Shown here piece after piece: positions 12,491 through 24,790 of a stretch of DNA of 64,000 bases. This DNA comes from Panopea generosa. Lineage: Eukaryota; Mollusca; Bivalvia; Adapedonta; Hiatellidae. Location of the stretch: contig CM055907.1 of assembly GCA_029582155.1 (NCBI GenBank), forward strand, positions 34,870,492-34,934,491, in the 5' to 3' direction. A program made the translations under genes and the position numbers. The notes below the pieces were generated by a model. It did no database searches. It had not been told where the DNA came from and worked only from the letters and a program-made list of their open reading frames with translations. Each line of letters begins with the position of its first letter. Within the stretch, counting starts at the first letter, position 1.

Positions 12491-13129
12491 AGACACTTCC
12501 AATAAACCCATGTATGTTTCCAGTGAATCCGTTTATGCATATATAACCCAGATTGGCTTTAGTACATGCTAAACTATAAAACAAAACGATTTTTACGGGG
12601 GGTGGGGGGATCCTCAACAATATCATCAAAATGATAACAACACACTTTCATAAATCGTATTTTACAAGTCAACGTAGATAATCCTTCATAGATAGACAAT
12701 GACTGTTGTTCTTACTAAGTCTATAAAAAGTTAATCCGGTGTTTATATGATATATTACAGAAACATCGTTTTTAACAAATTGATAATCGTAATTAATATC
12801 ATTGATCTGCATTTTTTTTTAAATGATATATCTCTGCATAGACAAAACATTAGTTCCTTTGATTAAAACCTATCTAACATTGATATAAATTTGATTATGA
12901 TTGTAATAAATTACAAATATTAAAAGGAGTGAGAACGAAAACTACTGCTGACACAATGCCTAATTTTCCTCGTTTGCTCATTCTAATTTTAAATGAACTT
13001 CGTCACTGTGATCAGAAGTTCAATGTTACTAAGTGTATCAATACACACACAATGCCAACATTATGTATTAAAATGCATTCCATCTTACATATGTATGATT
13101 ATTATCAATTATTTTATTATACACAAAGA

Positions 13130-14810
13130 GTCCCATAAGAAATTCGTTTCACCATTTTTATTTCTGATTCTAATTTACAACAGCAATATCGAATAAAGTA
13201 ATGATTAAAACAAACTATTTAACAGTGTGTTAATTGTATTCAAGTTTGATATGTAGGCAATGTCTTTATTTTATTTCTGTAATATTAATGTATACACTAT
13301 TTGTGTTAAACTGCATTAAATTGTTTTGATTTACAAGGTTTAATGCGAGTTGTTTTTTTAATATAGCCGCCTTCCTAATGGTGTTTGATAATTGATAGAG
13401 CCATTACTGCCAGATTGGTGACTCCAGCTGTGTAACAAATATCTATTTTAATAAACAATTACTTTAATAATAAACTTCTGTTTGAAATATTAGTTTGTTA
13501 ACCATATTCCCGGTGTAATTATTTACACTAAGATCTTTATATTGTATATAATGAATCATTTCCAATGCGAATATTACTGGCATGTTATGCCTGTGGTGAT
13601 ATAAAAGTCGTACAACCTGAAAGAAAATTAACTGCACTTAGCCACACTGTGAAAGAAACTGTACTTTGAATTTGAAATTGGTATTTTGGTTATTTTAATT
13701 CATATTTCAGCTTAACGTGAACTATTCATCACACAATGTCACGATTGTCACTACTTCATTGTGTCACGATGTGTCTTTAGTAAGTGAATGACAGCTGTGC
13801 AACCATAGTAAAGTATAAAGAAAACGGTTTTACATAGTCAATTTTACAACGTATTCAAATGTTTTTGAAAAATAAGATAAAACATGAAATGTGCATGACT
13901 CTTTTAGAAATTAATGTCTTTTATTTATCCCATTGCATTGATATAATTACGATTTAATTGTGAGAAAAAAGTCCCTTCTTAGTAAATCTATAGCCAAGTA
14001 ATACAAAAAAGTAAACTCAGCTGCAGATAAATGCGTTAGATTAAAATAATTTAATTGGACAATTTCTGTTTCAAACATTTGGACCCGGGTATATTTCCTA
14101 CACAATTTCTTTATTTTTAATAATTCAAATGACATGTAATATTGTTACATAGACGATTATGTATTGATATATTAGATGAACAGATTCCCCTCGCTTCACA
14201 TTTTTTTCTTTACATAACCGCATTTAAGTTATTGAATACGGAGGAAATTTTACAGACGGGTCTTGGCACGCCGTTACTTTTTATATAAATGTGTTAAAAT
14301 GCTCGATTGAGATCAATACGTCTTATTGATTTAATAAACAATATCTGTTTATATCAAAAGAGTTTGTCTCTATAACGAACATTTCTCTCCCAATTTGGTC
14401 CGTTAAACATCAAAATTGGGAAAGCCATATTTGAGCACGTTGATTCATGGAAGTTTGAATGAGGTCACTGTTCAGTAAGCGTTCAATTGCTACTAGTTGT
14501 GGGACAGACATAGAATTCTGTTTTCAATAGGGGTTAATAGACGTGATTCCGGATATATCAGGTTCTGTGATTCACCAATTTTCAGAAGAGTACAGTTTCT
14601 CCGGCGCTCGATTGTACTTACCAACTATGTTATACTCGTTGCGTTATTAATTTTAAGATAACCATTTGGGGTTTTAGGACGGTCATTGACAGTGCATTGA
14701 CGTTACACCAAAGAAGTAATTGCTGATAAACTTAAAACAAGAATACAAGGGAAATATAGACCAAAATGCATTGGAGTGAATGCCTGTTTCAACAAGTCAT
14801 CAGACTTGAA
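13130..14810. other. Best-preserved core of duplication copy A, no gene seen
   Basis: This block aligns almost collinearly to 54,600-56,290, with substitutions scattered over all positions and small indels that would break any shared frame. The pattern is that of neutral duplicated DNA rather than a conserved exon or RNA. Short frames here (for example 13,947-14,135) are not preserved in copy B. Confidence 0.6.
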
Positions 14811-15274
14811 GTCGTCATTTTTTTGTCGAATACAATATAACTTAAAGGATGAAGGTTATAATATAAAAGTAAGTTTTAAGTAGTTTGCATCAACAAGCTT
14901 TTAGTTTTATTGTATAACGGATAAAAGTTACAAACTCACCCCGACAGGACCGAGGTAATATGTTCTGTGACGTGCGAACTATAAATAACGTGACGTACAA
15001 AATATATATATACGACGCAAATTATATGACTAAAACCGACAACGGTGTATTAAATTAAGATTATTATTCGTATATATATTTTTTCCCATTCGTATGAAAA
15101 GTTGTACTTTGAGATAACTGTTTTCATTGGAACTCTGGAACGAGGCGTTTCAGTCAATACAAAAGTCCAAGAAATCCCAAACACCAGCAACACTGAAAGG
15201 GGGTGGGGGTGCATTTTACAAAACATTATATAGACCTGCGGGGAAACATTTTATTGTTATTTTCGTGATTGTCA

Positions 15275-16228
15275 ATAACGTACTGTGGAGCACATGGTTC
15301 AGTGGTAGATCACCGGACCCAGGATATGATAGTCGTGAGTTCGGTCCTCCCCCCCCCCCCCCCCCCCCACCCCGGCAGTGTGTGTTGTTCTTGAGCAAAA
15401 CACTTTTTCCGCATAATAATGATAATTATAATAACTGTTTTTATTTACAGAGGATTACACATTTAGTTATAAACTAATCTTCTATGAGGCCCTCTATTAT
15501 TTACAATACATGTATTAAATATCCAAACAATTTAATAGGTAAAATATCAAATGTAAAAAATGTTATACGACTGGTCACACATACATAAATCAGTATAAAG
15601 AGAAATAATGAAAGCAACACCTAACCAGACTTACACACATGCATGCACACACGCACACTTACATGCCAGCACTCACAAACACACAAACATAAACATAAAC
15701 ATGCCTACACTACAATTTCATGCTCATTTGTAAGCTGATCACACAATAATTATGAAAATAGTTAAGAAAATTTAATTGTTTCAGGTGATTTGGAAGATTA
15801 TTCCAAATGATATGACCTAAAAAACTCTGTTTAAACATTTCTTTATATGGTCTAGGCGTAACAAAATCCTAAACTGAAATGTGTCGTAGTGTCGGTAAAT
15901 TATCATTTTGACCTCTTGACTTAAACATTTCCTGTATATATACTAGTGTTAAATCATTTCAAATTTCATACATGATTTTGGCTTTTCTTAGAAAAACTCT
16001 TTCATAAATATATATTATTTTCAATTCTTCCTTACATTATATGGAATCTTCATTATCACAGTCAAAAAATCTTACAAGCCCTTTTTTGAAGACGAAATAC
16101 TCTATAAAGATTGATGTGAGAAGTAACACCAAAAATAGGGTTAGTACAAATTCTACTCAGAAAGAGTTTATTTGTATATTTAGTTGTTATAACAATCGAA
16201 GTAAAATAAGTAAGTCTAAAATAAAATG
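15275..16228 (+). mobile_element. tRNA-derived SINE split by a LINE insertion
   Basis: The 5' part (15,275-15,413) has a tRNA-like A box ('catggttcagtggtagatca'), a B box ('gagttcggtcc') that runs into a C-rich run at 15,348-15,373, and the tail-body phrase 'ttgagcaaaacactttttcc'. The 3' part (16,134-16,228) resumes with 'ctactcagaaagagttta' and 'gtaaaataagtaagtctaaa'. Copy B at 56,325-56,548 is the same SINE without the break. The 720 bp between the halves is LINE sequence on the other strand. Confidence 0.88.
15414..16133 (-). mobile_element. 5'-truncated LINE 3' end inserted in the SINE
   Basis: Read on the minus strand, the insert encodes broken pieces of a non-LTR retrotransposon C-terminus. 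Visible runs are RKAKIMYEI, then FVTPRPYKEMFKQSF, then IIWNNLPNHLKQLNFLNYF. The 'R.....F..S....WN.LP..lk' arrangement is typical of the C-terminal end of L2/CR1-like elements. The 3' tail at the SINE junction is a degenerate (ATT)n-like run ('ataatgataattataataac' on the + strand). Copy B is the empty site. Target duplication is at most three or four bases and unclear. Confidence 0.8.
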
Positions 16229-16754
16229 AAACATTTCTTGTAAGTTTTCTTAAGCATACTAGAGTCACCTACTTGGGTCATAAATATAAACAGCGTTGCA
16301 CATTGCCCGTTAATTGCAAAGTGTTGTGTTATTTAATTTTTAAAAGAAATAAGTTAAGAAAATATAAATGACGAACAAACACATCAGTTGACAAATACTG
16401 CAACATTACCTTGCGTGAGACAGTGTTTATTTTGATTATTTTGTTAATGATACATCACGACAATTACAATGTTTATCACAAAATCACAAATTAATGGCAA
16501 AATAATATCATTATTTCAATGTTTGAATATTGATGTCTGTAACTGCAGAAAATTCTTTTGTTTCAAACCTTGACTTAACTATACACAATGCTTGCAACAG
16601 AAAAAATACTTTTGTAACAACTGTAAAATTTTACTGCAAATATAATACTATCTGATAAAATTATCCCTTTCACACTCAGAATGTGTCCAAGAATCGGTTT
16701 TATTGAGTCTGCTTATGAGAGATAATGAACTGAACACTTTACTTTACTAGCTTT

Positions 16755-17185
16755 AGTATATACTTACGCGCCTTAGTATTTGTTCAAGCCCCTCAGTACT
16801 GGTACACGCCCATCAAAATTGGTTCACGCCCCTTAGTACTGGTTCACATCCATTAGAATTGGTTCACACCACTAAGAATTTGTTCACATCCCTTGTAATT
16901 GGTTACCCCCGTAGTAGTGGTTTACAACCCATGGTTTTGGTTCACTCCAATGAGTATTGGTTCACGCCTTTTAGTATTGGATCACGCCCCCTTAGTATTA
17001 GTATACGTCCTTAGTATAAGTTAACACCCAATAGTATTGGTTCACACCACTTGGTATCGGATCAAGCACCTTAGTATCGGTTCACGCCCGTTAGTGTTGG
17101 TATACGCCCCTTAGTATAGGTTCGCGCCCTTTAGTATAGGTTTAAGCCCTTTAGTATTGGTACAAGCCTCTTAGTAATGGTTTAA
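16755..17185. repeat. ~20-bp minisatellite, copy A
   Basis: The unit is roughly 'ccccttagtattggttcacg'. About 21 units, most carrying substitutions, lie here, and the paralogous array is at 57,015-57,465. Arrays start and stop at matching flanks in both copies, so the array predates the duplication. Individual units no longer correspond one to one by eye. Confidence 0.93.
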
Positions 17186-17769
17186 GAATTGTTCTCCTTT
17201 TTTACATCCACCACACAGAACATTTTTGTTGTCAATCAAATCAGAAAGCAGATGCATTTATTACCGGAAATGTAATCAGATCAATGGATTCTATCTGTCA
17301 GAGAGAAAAACATGGATGCGGTTATGGAAGAGTGATGTTAGTTGGTGTCGACGATGATTTGTTATGGTTTTGAATTCAAACCCAGTTCGGTCAAATAACT
17401 TAATATCTTAAATCAAAGTACTTAAAGTACAAAAGGCTGGGCACACAACGTTTAATCAAATGATAAAGTTAATGGCGGAACATAATAAACATGTAAGCAT
17501 ATTGATGGAAAGTTATCAAGAAGAATTGTACCGCCATTTTCCATTAACATTTAAATTAAGTTTTTTCTTAATACCAATATCAAAATATTGTATGAAATAT
17601 TTTAGTCATAAATTTCCAAAAATAAGAGGATGAACAATTGCTTTAAGTATTTAGATGATGTTCTTTAATTGCCAATTATATAATACACTTGATATCTACA
17701 CCAAAGATTGTTTCCGAAAACAAGTCATATTAAATGTTTAAAATGGTGTTTCTAAATATCAGAGTTGTT

Positions 17770-18230
17770 TTAATATACTGAGCAATTCCGAGTAAAATAA
17801 ATTGTCATTTGATTTAAGCAGTTCCATAACCTTGTATATGGACGCTCTTTGAAAAACATGTTTATTTATATACGTCTTTCTAAAATCTCTTTAGCAGTTA
17901 CATATGCAAGTACAATTATATATTATCTTCCACCTCAGTCGAGTTACAACACGGACAATATCCCTCGTTTCTTTGAACATGACTACTTGCAAAACGACCT
18001 GTTTGAATTCTGAGAGTATGCGCCGATAATTTAATTCTAGTAACAAACAATCTTAAATCGTTTTGATGAATATCTAAATACTGATTATATGCAAAACCAC
18101 TTTTGAAATATTTATACTCTTCTAATAACATGACTACTGTTAACTGAGCCATACCATTCTTTGATAAAACAATTACTAACGAGTTTTTTAAATATACAAG
18201 TAAATGCTTTTTTTATCAAAAGATCATCTG
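17770..18230 (-). pseudogene. LINE C-terminal zinc-knuckle fragment
   Basis: The minus strand reads KYFKSGFAYNQYLDI, then LRLFVTRIKLSAHTLRIQTG, then RNEGYCPCCNSTEVEDN. After a frame change it continues RKTYINKHVFQRASIYKVME. Upstream in another frame is CFIKEWYGSVNSSHV. This succession ('f...W...vn.S', 'R...H.L.I..GR', 'C..C....iED', 'RK.YI......S.YK...LL') is the post-RT C-terminal region of non-LTR retrotransposons, with a CCxC-type knuckle. At least two frameshifts are present. It lies in a part of copy A with no counterpart in copy B. Confidence 0.85.
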
Positions 18231-18239
18231 TAAATAAGT

Positions 18240-19213
18240 AAGACACTCATACTCAATTAATAGTTTCGTAACAATGAAAACCCATTTTTTACACCTTTTT
18301 GCACAATCACTTTAACTTTGTTGGTATAATTTGCGTATAATGATATTGTCAGTATTAATAATTTGACACCAATATTTAACAAGGTTACATATCTCGATTA
18401 GTGTACTAACTTAGCACCTTGTTTTAAAATATATATTTCGTTGCTTTTAACCTCTTCTTCAGTGTTCTTTTATACATTATATAAATATGTGTTTATTTTT
18501 ATTTTTTTGTTAATATTATATTTCTATCTTATCAAACACAGTTCAAACTACGTGGAGTAGTCCAAGACACAATAAACACATTACACAATGCAGTCGAGAA
18601 CAATACGTAAAGCACTATCTGCCTGCGCGTATATTGGTATCTCTCCTACTTGAAGATATGTCAGCTTTGACCTAATTCCCAAATATACGGAAGAAGAGTG
18701 TCGTTAATAAATGAAACTATATTTTATGAACTTTTTTATGAAGAAATTAATTTACAACTCAAGTAAGATAAACAATAATAGTATTTGTTATTGTTTACTG
18801 TTGTGTTAATATCATATAAACTGCTTACTTCTTTGTATTGAATTAATGTTACAGTACATTTGTCATGTTCATATGGGTAAAGAGTGAGCGTCAACTTTTT
18901 GCTGGTGACCAGTTTAACCTCCCAATCATATTGTCCGCCAGTTACTAAAACTGACTTGATTATTAAACGATCGTGTGTGACCGTTGAAGGTTATGATGGT
19001 TGTTGTTGAATGTGCCTTCCAGGTGGCATGCAGGGTACAGTTCAAATGACCAGTCATATTCTAAATAGCCAATCAAATGGCTCGTATGGTTCGTACAAAC
19101 TTTTCAGGGAATAATGGTGGCTTGATTGAGCTGTTTACGAACTAAAAACCCAATGGATTATTTTCGAGGTGGTGCAAGAATGTATATAATCAGGTATCTT
19201 TTACTGGAGAGAA

Positions 19214-19249
<36 letters not shown>

Positions 19250-19717
19250 CAATCGGTCTGTCGCTAGCTAACTGCAATCTGTTGCTAGAGTTAAAAGTAC
19301 TATTTGTAAAGCACGTGTTTGTTTTAATTTGCCATAGTAGTATACTGTATCTTGGTGCAATCGTCTTCAAATTTGATTTTATTTTATATTTAAAAAGTTA
19401 TGAAAGATAAAATAGCACGTGTGTTGTTAATACTTCGCATGACTTGCTGCCCAATTTATATCAAAGAAAAATATCTACCTTTATTAAGATTATAATAATT
19501 AATTTGAACTCGATTGCGGAGAAAGAAAACAATCTTTATAGAACCAGTATCGAAAAACGATAAAATATCTATAAAAAGAACCGAATATATAGCTTATTTT
19601 AACTTAGGCATCAAAATACCATCGTGATATATAAAAATAATGCAATTAAATACATGTATCTTCAAATAATAGTACAATGTGTTAGTGAGAGTGTATACCT
19701 TTTAAAATAGATTTTTA
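18240..19717. other. Copy-A-specific stretch with a GA-rich microsatellite
   Basis: This stretch has no counterpart in copy B. A purine microsatellite (GA/GAAA) lies at about 19,208-19,250. It makes low-complexity frames on both strands (K/R/E on +, L/S/F on -) that are not genes. Nothing else was recognised. Confidence 0.6.
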
Positions 19718-19935
19718 TGGGTTTTAACGTCATTTCCAACCCATAAAAGGTTATATTTGGCATATCCAGTTTGACTGAAAGTGGAAGAAATCAGGATGAA
19801 TCTGAATAGAACCACCATCCTTCCGCAAGTAGTTAGCAATTTGTTTTGGTGCGAGCAAGGCTCGAACCAACGATCCCCCAAGGTGATAAGTAAGTGCACA
19901 TTAAACGACAATATCTCAGACCACCGGTCGCGGAA
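19718..19935 (-). mobile_element. tRNA-derived SINE, second copy of the 12.3-kb family
   Basis: On the minus strand a degenerate A box near 'accggtggtctgag' is followed by a clear B box GTTGGTTCGAGCCTTGC. The body then carries 'ggatatgccaaatataacc' and 'tggaaatgacgttaaaaccc', shared with the SINE at 12,287-12,490. Copy B at 58,028 has only the flank ('ccaccaggcggcggaaatcc'), consistent with insertion in copy A. Confidence 0.75.
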
Positions 19936-19999
19936 ATCTCCTTTAAAGAAAATGAATCTAATACGTAAAATAGAAAATGTCAAGAGATAAAAATCACCT

Positions 20000-21384
20000 T
20001 ATTTCAGACAATTTTAACATAGAAAAACGGTTTGTGTCAAATCAGGTAGAGAAAGAAAGGGTGATTTAGAACACGTCCCGTACAGCTAACTATTATGCAT
20101 GCAGATGACATTTCCATTCCTATTGAAATATTTGAAACTAAAATGGTTTTAATTATGTTAAGGCAAAGGACCAATTTGAATAAAGATGCCAAACTGAGAT
20201 TTTCCTCTACTAAATATGTAAATTTCTTATTAAATATTAACTGTTTATATATTAAATAACCACACATAGTTGAAGTTGGGCAAAAAAAACGTTTACTCAT
20301 TGGTAAAGATAACATACAAACTAATCAATGTAAATAAAGTTTTGAATTTCAAAAAAATGCGTTGATGGAGATATTTGGCGAAAATCAGATTCTCTTTATT
20401 CATTGCACAAAAAACAACTGACATATCATGCAGTTTACATGCAGTAAAAATAGTTGTAACAAACACATGTACTATACTAACGATGTCACGGACGTTTAAA
20501 ATAAACGGTCTTGCACGGAAAGAATTGTCAAATGCAGAGCTACCTTGGATACATCGGAGGTGATATTATATGAGTTATATGTAACGTCAACTGTAGGTAA
20601 ACATATGAGCAAAACAATAACATAACGTCTTTTCATCCATAATCAAAATCGATTTGTGTAATAATTCAAAAGATATTTGGCGTAACTGTTTGAAAATGGA
20701 GATACCACAATATGGTATTCCAGTTTACATAGTTCAAGGAAGCATTAGGATTTATATTAAATTTGCAGAGCAGATATCTGTATCGTGTAATTGAACAGTT
20801 TCTCATTGAAGTAATCATGTTATTCCTCGAAATAGCATTCACAAAGCCATTTGTTGATTAGTATTGTAATTACAACTGAATTGATATCCCCAGCATTACA
20901 ACAAAATATATCACTTAATAAAGCCATCTGTATTAAAGTGTTTTGATTGAAAAACTGTATGATTGTTAACCCATGTGAACCTGATTGTTAAGATAAATAT
21001 TGTCGTGAAGAGTTCTTAAATTGGCATCTTGAAGATTATATCCTAGAGGAATATTGCAACAATAACAGTTTATCTTATAATAGAATATTAAGATAATCTA
21101 CAAGTAGGAGCTTCCAGGAAATTTTAATAACACCATCGAGCTACTCATTGGTTTACTGTTCATGATTAAGCCAATATTAGTTTTATGTCACATTGCATAC
21201 ATCTAATTAAATGGGTTTTTTTAAAGGTCATTTTAAACAATTTTAGTGTTATAGAAACATTGATATATAAACGTTCAAGTTTTATTGCATTTACTATACG
21301 AGTTTGCAAAATATATTCTGCGAGGGTTTGCCAAGAGTTGAATGAGTTATATAATAAAAAAGCGTGAATGTAAGAATTATTTTT
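20000..21384. other. Duplication copy A, block paired with 58.05-59.46 kb
   Basis: The alignment is good throughout. A frame ending MSRTFKINGLARKELSNAEL (20,375-20,563) has a paralogue ending MSRTFIIKGLTRKEWSKAEL (58,400-58,675). Most differences between the two change the amino acid, which argues against a conserved protein. Confidence 0.6.
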
Positions 21385-21575
21385 ATCTCAGGAAGGTGAT
21401 ATATATTTCCAACGTCACATCTATAGGCAATTCGAATATATTGGGCATTTTAGTTTCCATCAGTCATATTATGGCTTTTTATTATACAAAACCGAGGTAT
21501 TTTCGTTTGGGTCAGTCGGAAAGTAGCTTGACACCTGCCGCAAAAAGGCCGAGAGGTACACAGGTAAAAATGCCA

Positions 21576-22130
21576 CGCATGTTAAAGTATGTTTAACGTA
21601 CGTGCCAAAACATACGTTTACATATAAATAGTACCATGCGCGTTTAACATACGTTTCTGACCATACGTTTAACGTATGTTAAACATATGTTTAACGTACG
21701 TGCCAAAACATACGTTTACATATAAATAGTACCACGCGCGTTTAACATATATTTCTGGCCATACGTTTAATGTATATTAAACATATGTTTAACATACGGT
21801 CAAAATGTATGTTATTCATAGGAATAGTACCACGCATGTTAAACATATGTTTAACGTTCGTTTAACATATGTAACAATACGTACGTTATTCATATAAATA
21901 GTACCACGCATGTCAAACATATGTTTCACATAGGTTAAACATATGTTTCAATACGTATGTTTTTCATGAAAATAGTACAACGCACGTGTAACTAACGTTT
22001 GAGTACATATGTTTTTCTTGGAAATAGTACCATGCACGTTTTACAAACGTTTAAATATGTATGTTTTCATGAAAATATTACCATGTATATTTAACATAGG
22101 TTCTAATGTATGCTTTAAAGATATGAAAAC
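21576..22130. repeat. Left subterminal palindromic array
   Basis: Units of roughly 80-100 bp begin 'atagtaccacgcgcgtttaa' and contain dense copies of 'gtttaacatacg' and its complement. The perfect 18-bp palindrome GTTAAACATATGTTTAAC is one example (about 21,678-21,695). About seven units are recognisable and they decay with distance from the end. The right end of the 26-kb element has a related but differently built array, so these look like subterminal binding-site repeats. Confidence 0.88.
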
Positions 22131-22345
22131 TCATGTTTAACATTAGATCAATCGGTAACTTTAACAAACTTGAGAAGCTTGATGTAAGAATGCTTGAAGC
22201 GTTCTTACTTATTTTGGTGAAAATCTCCCCAGGGATATAAGAGATATCGCTTATAGAAATCGTTGACAGACAGATGGACAAAAAGTGATAAAAATTATAG
22301 CTCATTTAAAGCCTTTGGCAAGGTGAGCTTATAAGGCATAAAATG
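22131..22345. mobile_element. Fragment of a bivalve-type non-autonomous repeat with end hairpin
   Basis: The run 'tgacagacagatggacaaaa' followed by 'agtgataaaaattatagctca' and then the inverted pair AGCTCA...TGAGCT (about 22,298-22,328) resembles the ends of abundant non-autonomous repeats I recall from bivalve genomes. No protein is encoded. The family name cannot be fixed without a library search. Confidence 0.5.
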
Positions 22346-23204
22346 CCATACAAACAAATTATGAAAAAGGTATGACAGTAACTTAATATTTCAAAAATAT
22401 TACAAATCTATACAATCTATTTGTACATCTATCTGATGTACTCATTTATTTTTTACTTCCCTCCATGAATCCTTTTAAAATTTGTTTAAAGTCTAATAAC
22501 TATCAAATAAATCTGTTTATCATTGTACTTAATGGGACAGACATCATTATTCATTATTTTGTAAATACTGTGTCTTTCATTGCATGCTCTAGACAAAAAC
22601 TACCATAGATAGCAAAGGTGAAAGATTGAAAGACAAATAAAATAATACGACTGACACAAGCTGATCACATAATAACTCAAGAGCTTTTGTCTCATGAGAG
22701 CGAATAATAATGAACAATGAAATAAATTTAAGAACGTTTATATCAATCATGATGAAAAAGCAGATTTCTTTCATTAACATACTAAATTTTTTAAATCAGT
22801 CACAGTAATTGTTGTCTTTCAACAGGAGCGTCACAATGTTGTTAGACTGCATTTTCCATTTTGTAAATACTTCCTTCTCATAACATATGTAGCAAATAAT
22901 CTGTAAACTCTATTTAATTTCTCCATTATCATAGCAATATCAGTCGGGACAACAGCACATTTTCCGAAAAGTTCATGTGTATAATTGACATCTCATCAGC
23001 ATGTAATTTGGAACTGCAGTGTATGTTTTTGTCACTTGTTGTCTTCAGGTTTAAGGGATATAACTGTACCATCTATTTCCAGGTTTACTTTTCTTCCAAC
23101 TGAGCTATATTATTCCATGTCTCACTTCTCAGCAATGTTCCATACCAGTTTGTCACTGGAAAATAAATAATTATGCATGTGTACACATTACATATAATAT
23201 ATAC
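22346..23204. other. Stretch with no recognised feature
   Basis: AT-rich sequence with several short frames on both strands and no motif, fold or repeat that I can support. Confidence 0.45.
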
Positions 23205-23640
23205 AAGAGGCCCATGGGCTCTAATTCACCTGATTATCAAAAAAAAACATTCGCATAAGTGTATTCAGTTGGAAGAAATAACGTTTTTTGTCAATTTCTC
23301 ATAAATATAGATTTAGTAAAGGAGGCCCCACCCCAGAGCCAAACCGTAATACTCAGGGGCATGAAATTCACAAATTTTATAAAAGACTTATAGCCGTCAA
23401 AAATTATGATCACAATTTGTTTCCGAGTGCTTCCTATAATAGTAAAAGATTCTTAAAGTCTCCCTTGAATTTGACTGTTTTGGCCCCGCTCCTAAGACCT
23501 CATGGGGGTGGGGACCATGAAAAACACATAGGTATTCACCGTCATGTCAGCAACAACAAATCACACCAAAATGCATTCACATAAGTCTATTCAGTCATAA
23601 GAAATAAAGTTTTTTTGTTATTTTCTCTTCTGTAGTACAT
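23205..23640. mobile_element. Bivalve-type dispersed repeat with internal direct repeats
   Basis: It begins 'acaagaggcccatgggctct', a phrase I associate with high-copy bivalve repeats. Two direct copies of 'cattcgcataagtgtattcag' and the following 'gaaataa.gtttttt' lie at about 23,249 and 23,572, roughly 323 bp apart. They bracket a body with 'ggccccaccccagagccaaa'. There is no coding capacity beyond a 98-codon frame that spans the repeat and has no domain. Confidence 0.55.
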
Positions 23641-24169
23641 ATTATAGAATATTGTTTGCGTTATTAAAATAATTGATAAAAAGTGCAGTGTTACTTGTTT
23701 TTTTAATTTGTTTTAAAAATAACTTTACTTATAATTAGGAGCTGGTTTTGGTAAGTGTACGTAGTGGCTAGCTACAGCACGACGCATATCAAAAATAAAA
23801 AGCTGAATGAACCGTTACATTGGTTTCCACGGTGATTATTTCACGCAGCTTCCAGTACTTGCGACATTTCCGGTTCGATCAAGCATTTTTATATAATGAA
23901 AAAATTATTCAGTAAAGCGGAAATATAATGTCAGTCATTAAAATGTACACATTTTGATAAAGTATGTTATAAATAATACACAAATAAACTTGAAATAGTT
24001 CCCTATTAATGAATAAACGGAGAAAATACATGGTGTAGCTGACATGGTGGGTGGGGTATGCATATATGTAAAGGCATATTGAATTTTTTTTTTAAATAAG
24101 TGCGATTCTTACGGTAGTAAAAACCCTGGACCGATTTGCATTTTGGAATTTTAGAAGGCCTGTTCTGTA
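23641..24169. other. Stretch with no recognised feature
   Basis: No gene, RNA or repeat was recognised between the two neighbouring dispersed repeats. Confidence 0.4.
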
Positions 24170-24790
24170 CCTATCATCAATTCAATGTAAATATAAAAAA
24201 AGAAACTAAAATTATTATATGGAAATAAAATGTATGAATGAACAAGGTGCCCAAGAGAGCCTGAATTGCTCTAATGGCAACAAATGGACAGATGTACATT
24301 TCAGAGAAAATGTTTTTTTGTAAGTTTTGCTTCAACAAATCTTTCAGGAGACCACCATACAATGCTATACGTAAAATATTGTAGCCTCGAGCTTTCAGAG
24401 AAAATGTCTTAAATGTGCCTATATAAGCCTTGTTGTGGGGGCATTTGTGGTCGAATCATGCTGGTTCAAGACCTTGTCCAAGATATTTTGATTATATATA
24501 TCAGTTAAACTGCTGTGCAAGTTTTGTTAAAATTCAATGAAAAATGAAGGTGCTATCGCGTCTACAACATTTTCCCTATGTAAAACAGTGACCCCTGTGG
24601 CAGCCTCAAATTTCACTCCACCAGACTTAAACAAATCTTTTAGGGAACATCCATTCAATGCTACATGTAAAATATGTAAGGTCGAAGACTAAATGAAGGT
24701 GCTATCATGTTTAAAAGAAAAAGGTTAACGGACGACAGAAAATTTATCAGGACATAAGCCCTGTTGGCCTTTGACCAGTAGAAACCAGGG
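24170..24790. mobile_element. Dispersed non-autonomous repeat with two internal half-units
   Basis: The phrase 'caacaaatctttcaggagac' with 'caatgctatacgtaaaatat' (24,330-24,380) recurs as 'aacaaatcttttagggaaca' with 'caatgctacatgtaaaatat' (24,630-24,675), about 300 bp apart. The right edge 'ggttaacggacgacag' followed by 'ggacataagccctg' resembles the terminal part of the common bivalve repeats noted at 22.2 kb. It is non-coding. Confidence 0.55.

Larger units (their letters stand above)
11300..21556. repeat. Segmental duplication, copy A (left part)
   Basis: This stretch matches 49,690-61,030 in the same order and orientation. Anchors include 'gacaatatttcaaatcgaaa' (11,318/49,713), 'cattactgccagattggtg' (13,400/54,870), 'actggcatgttatgcctgtg' (13,575/55,040), 'acagacgggtcttggcacg' (14,252/55,778), a tRNA-SINE (15,280/56,330), a ~20-bp minisatellite (16,755/57,015) and 'gtcacggacgttt' (20,485/58,600). 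Identity by eye is high in patches and interrupted by indels. Copy A ends where a 26-kb insertion begins and resumes at 47,774. Confidence 0.88.

Noticed and set aside
15127-15477. 116-codon frame with a poly-proline run
   Set aside because: It reads through the tRNA-derived SINE and its poly-C run.
19126-19410. 94-codon frame rich in K, R and E
   Set aside because: The charged run is the GA microsatellite at 19,208-19,250. The remainder has no domain.
20375-20563. 62-codon frame preserved in part at 58,400-58,675
   Set aside because: Most differences between the two duplicate copies change the amino acid, so there is no sign of selection on a protein.
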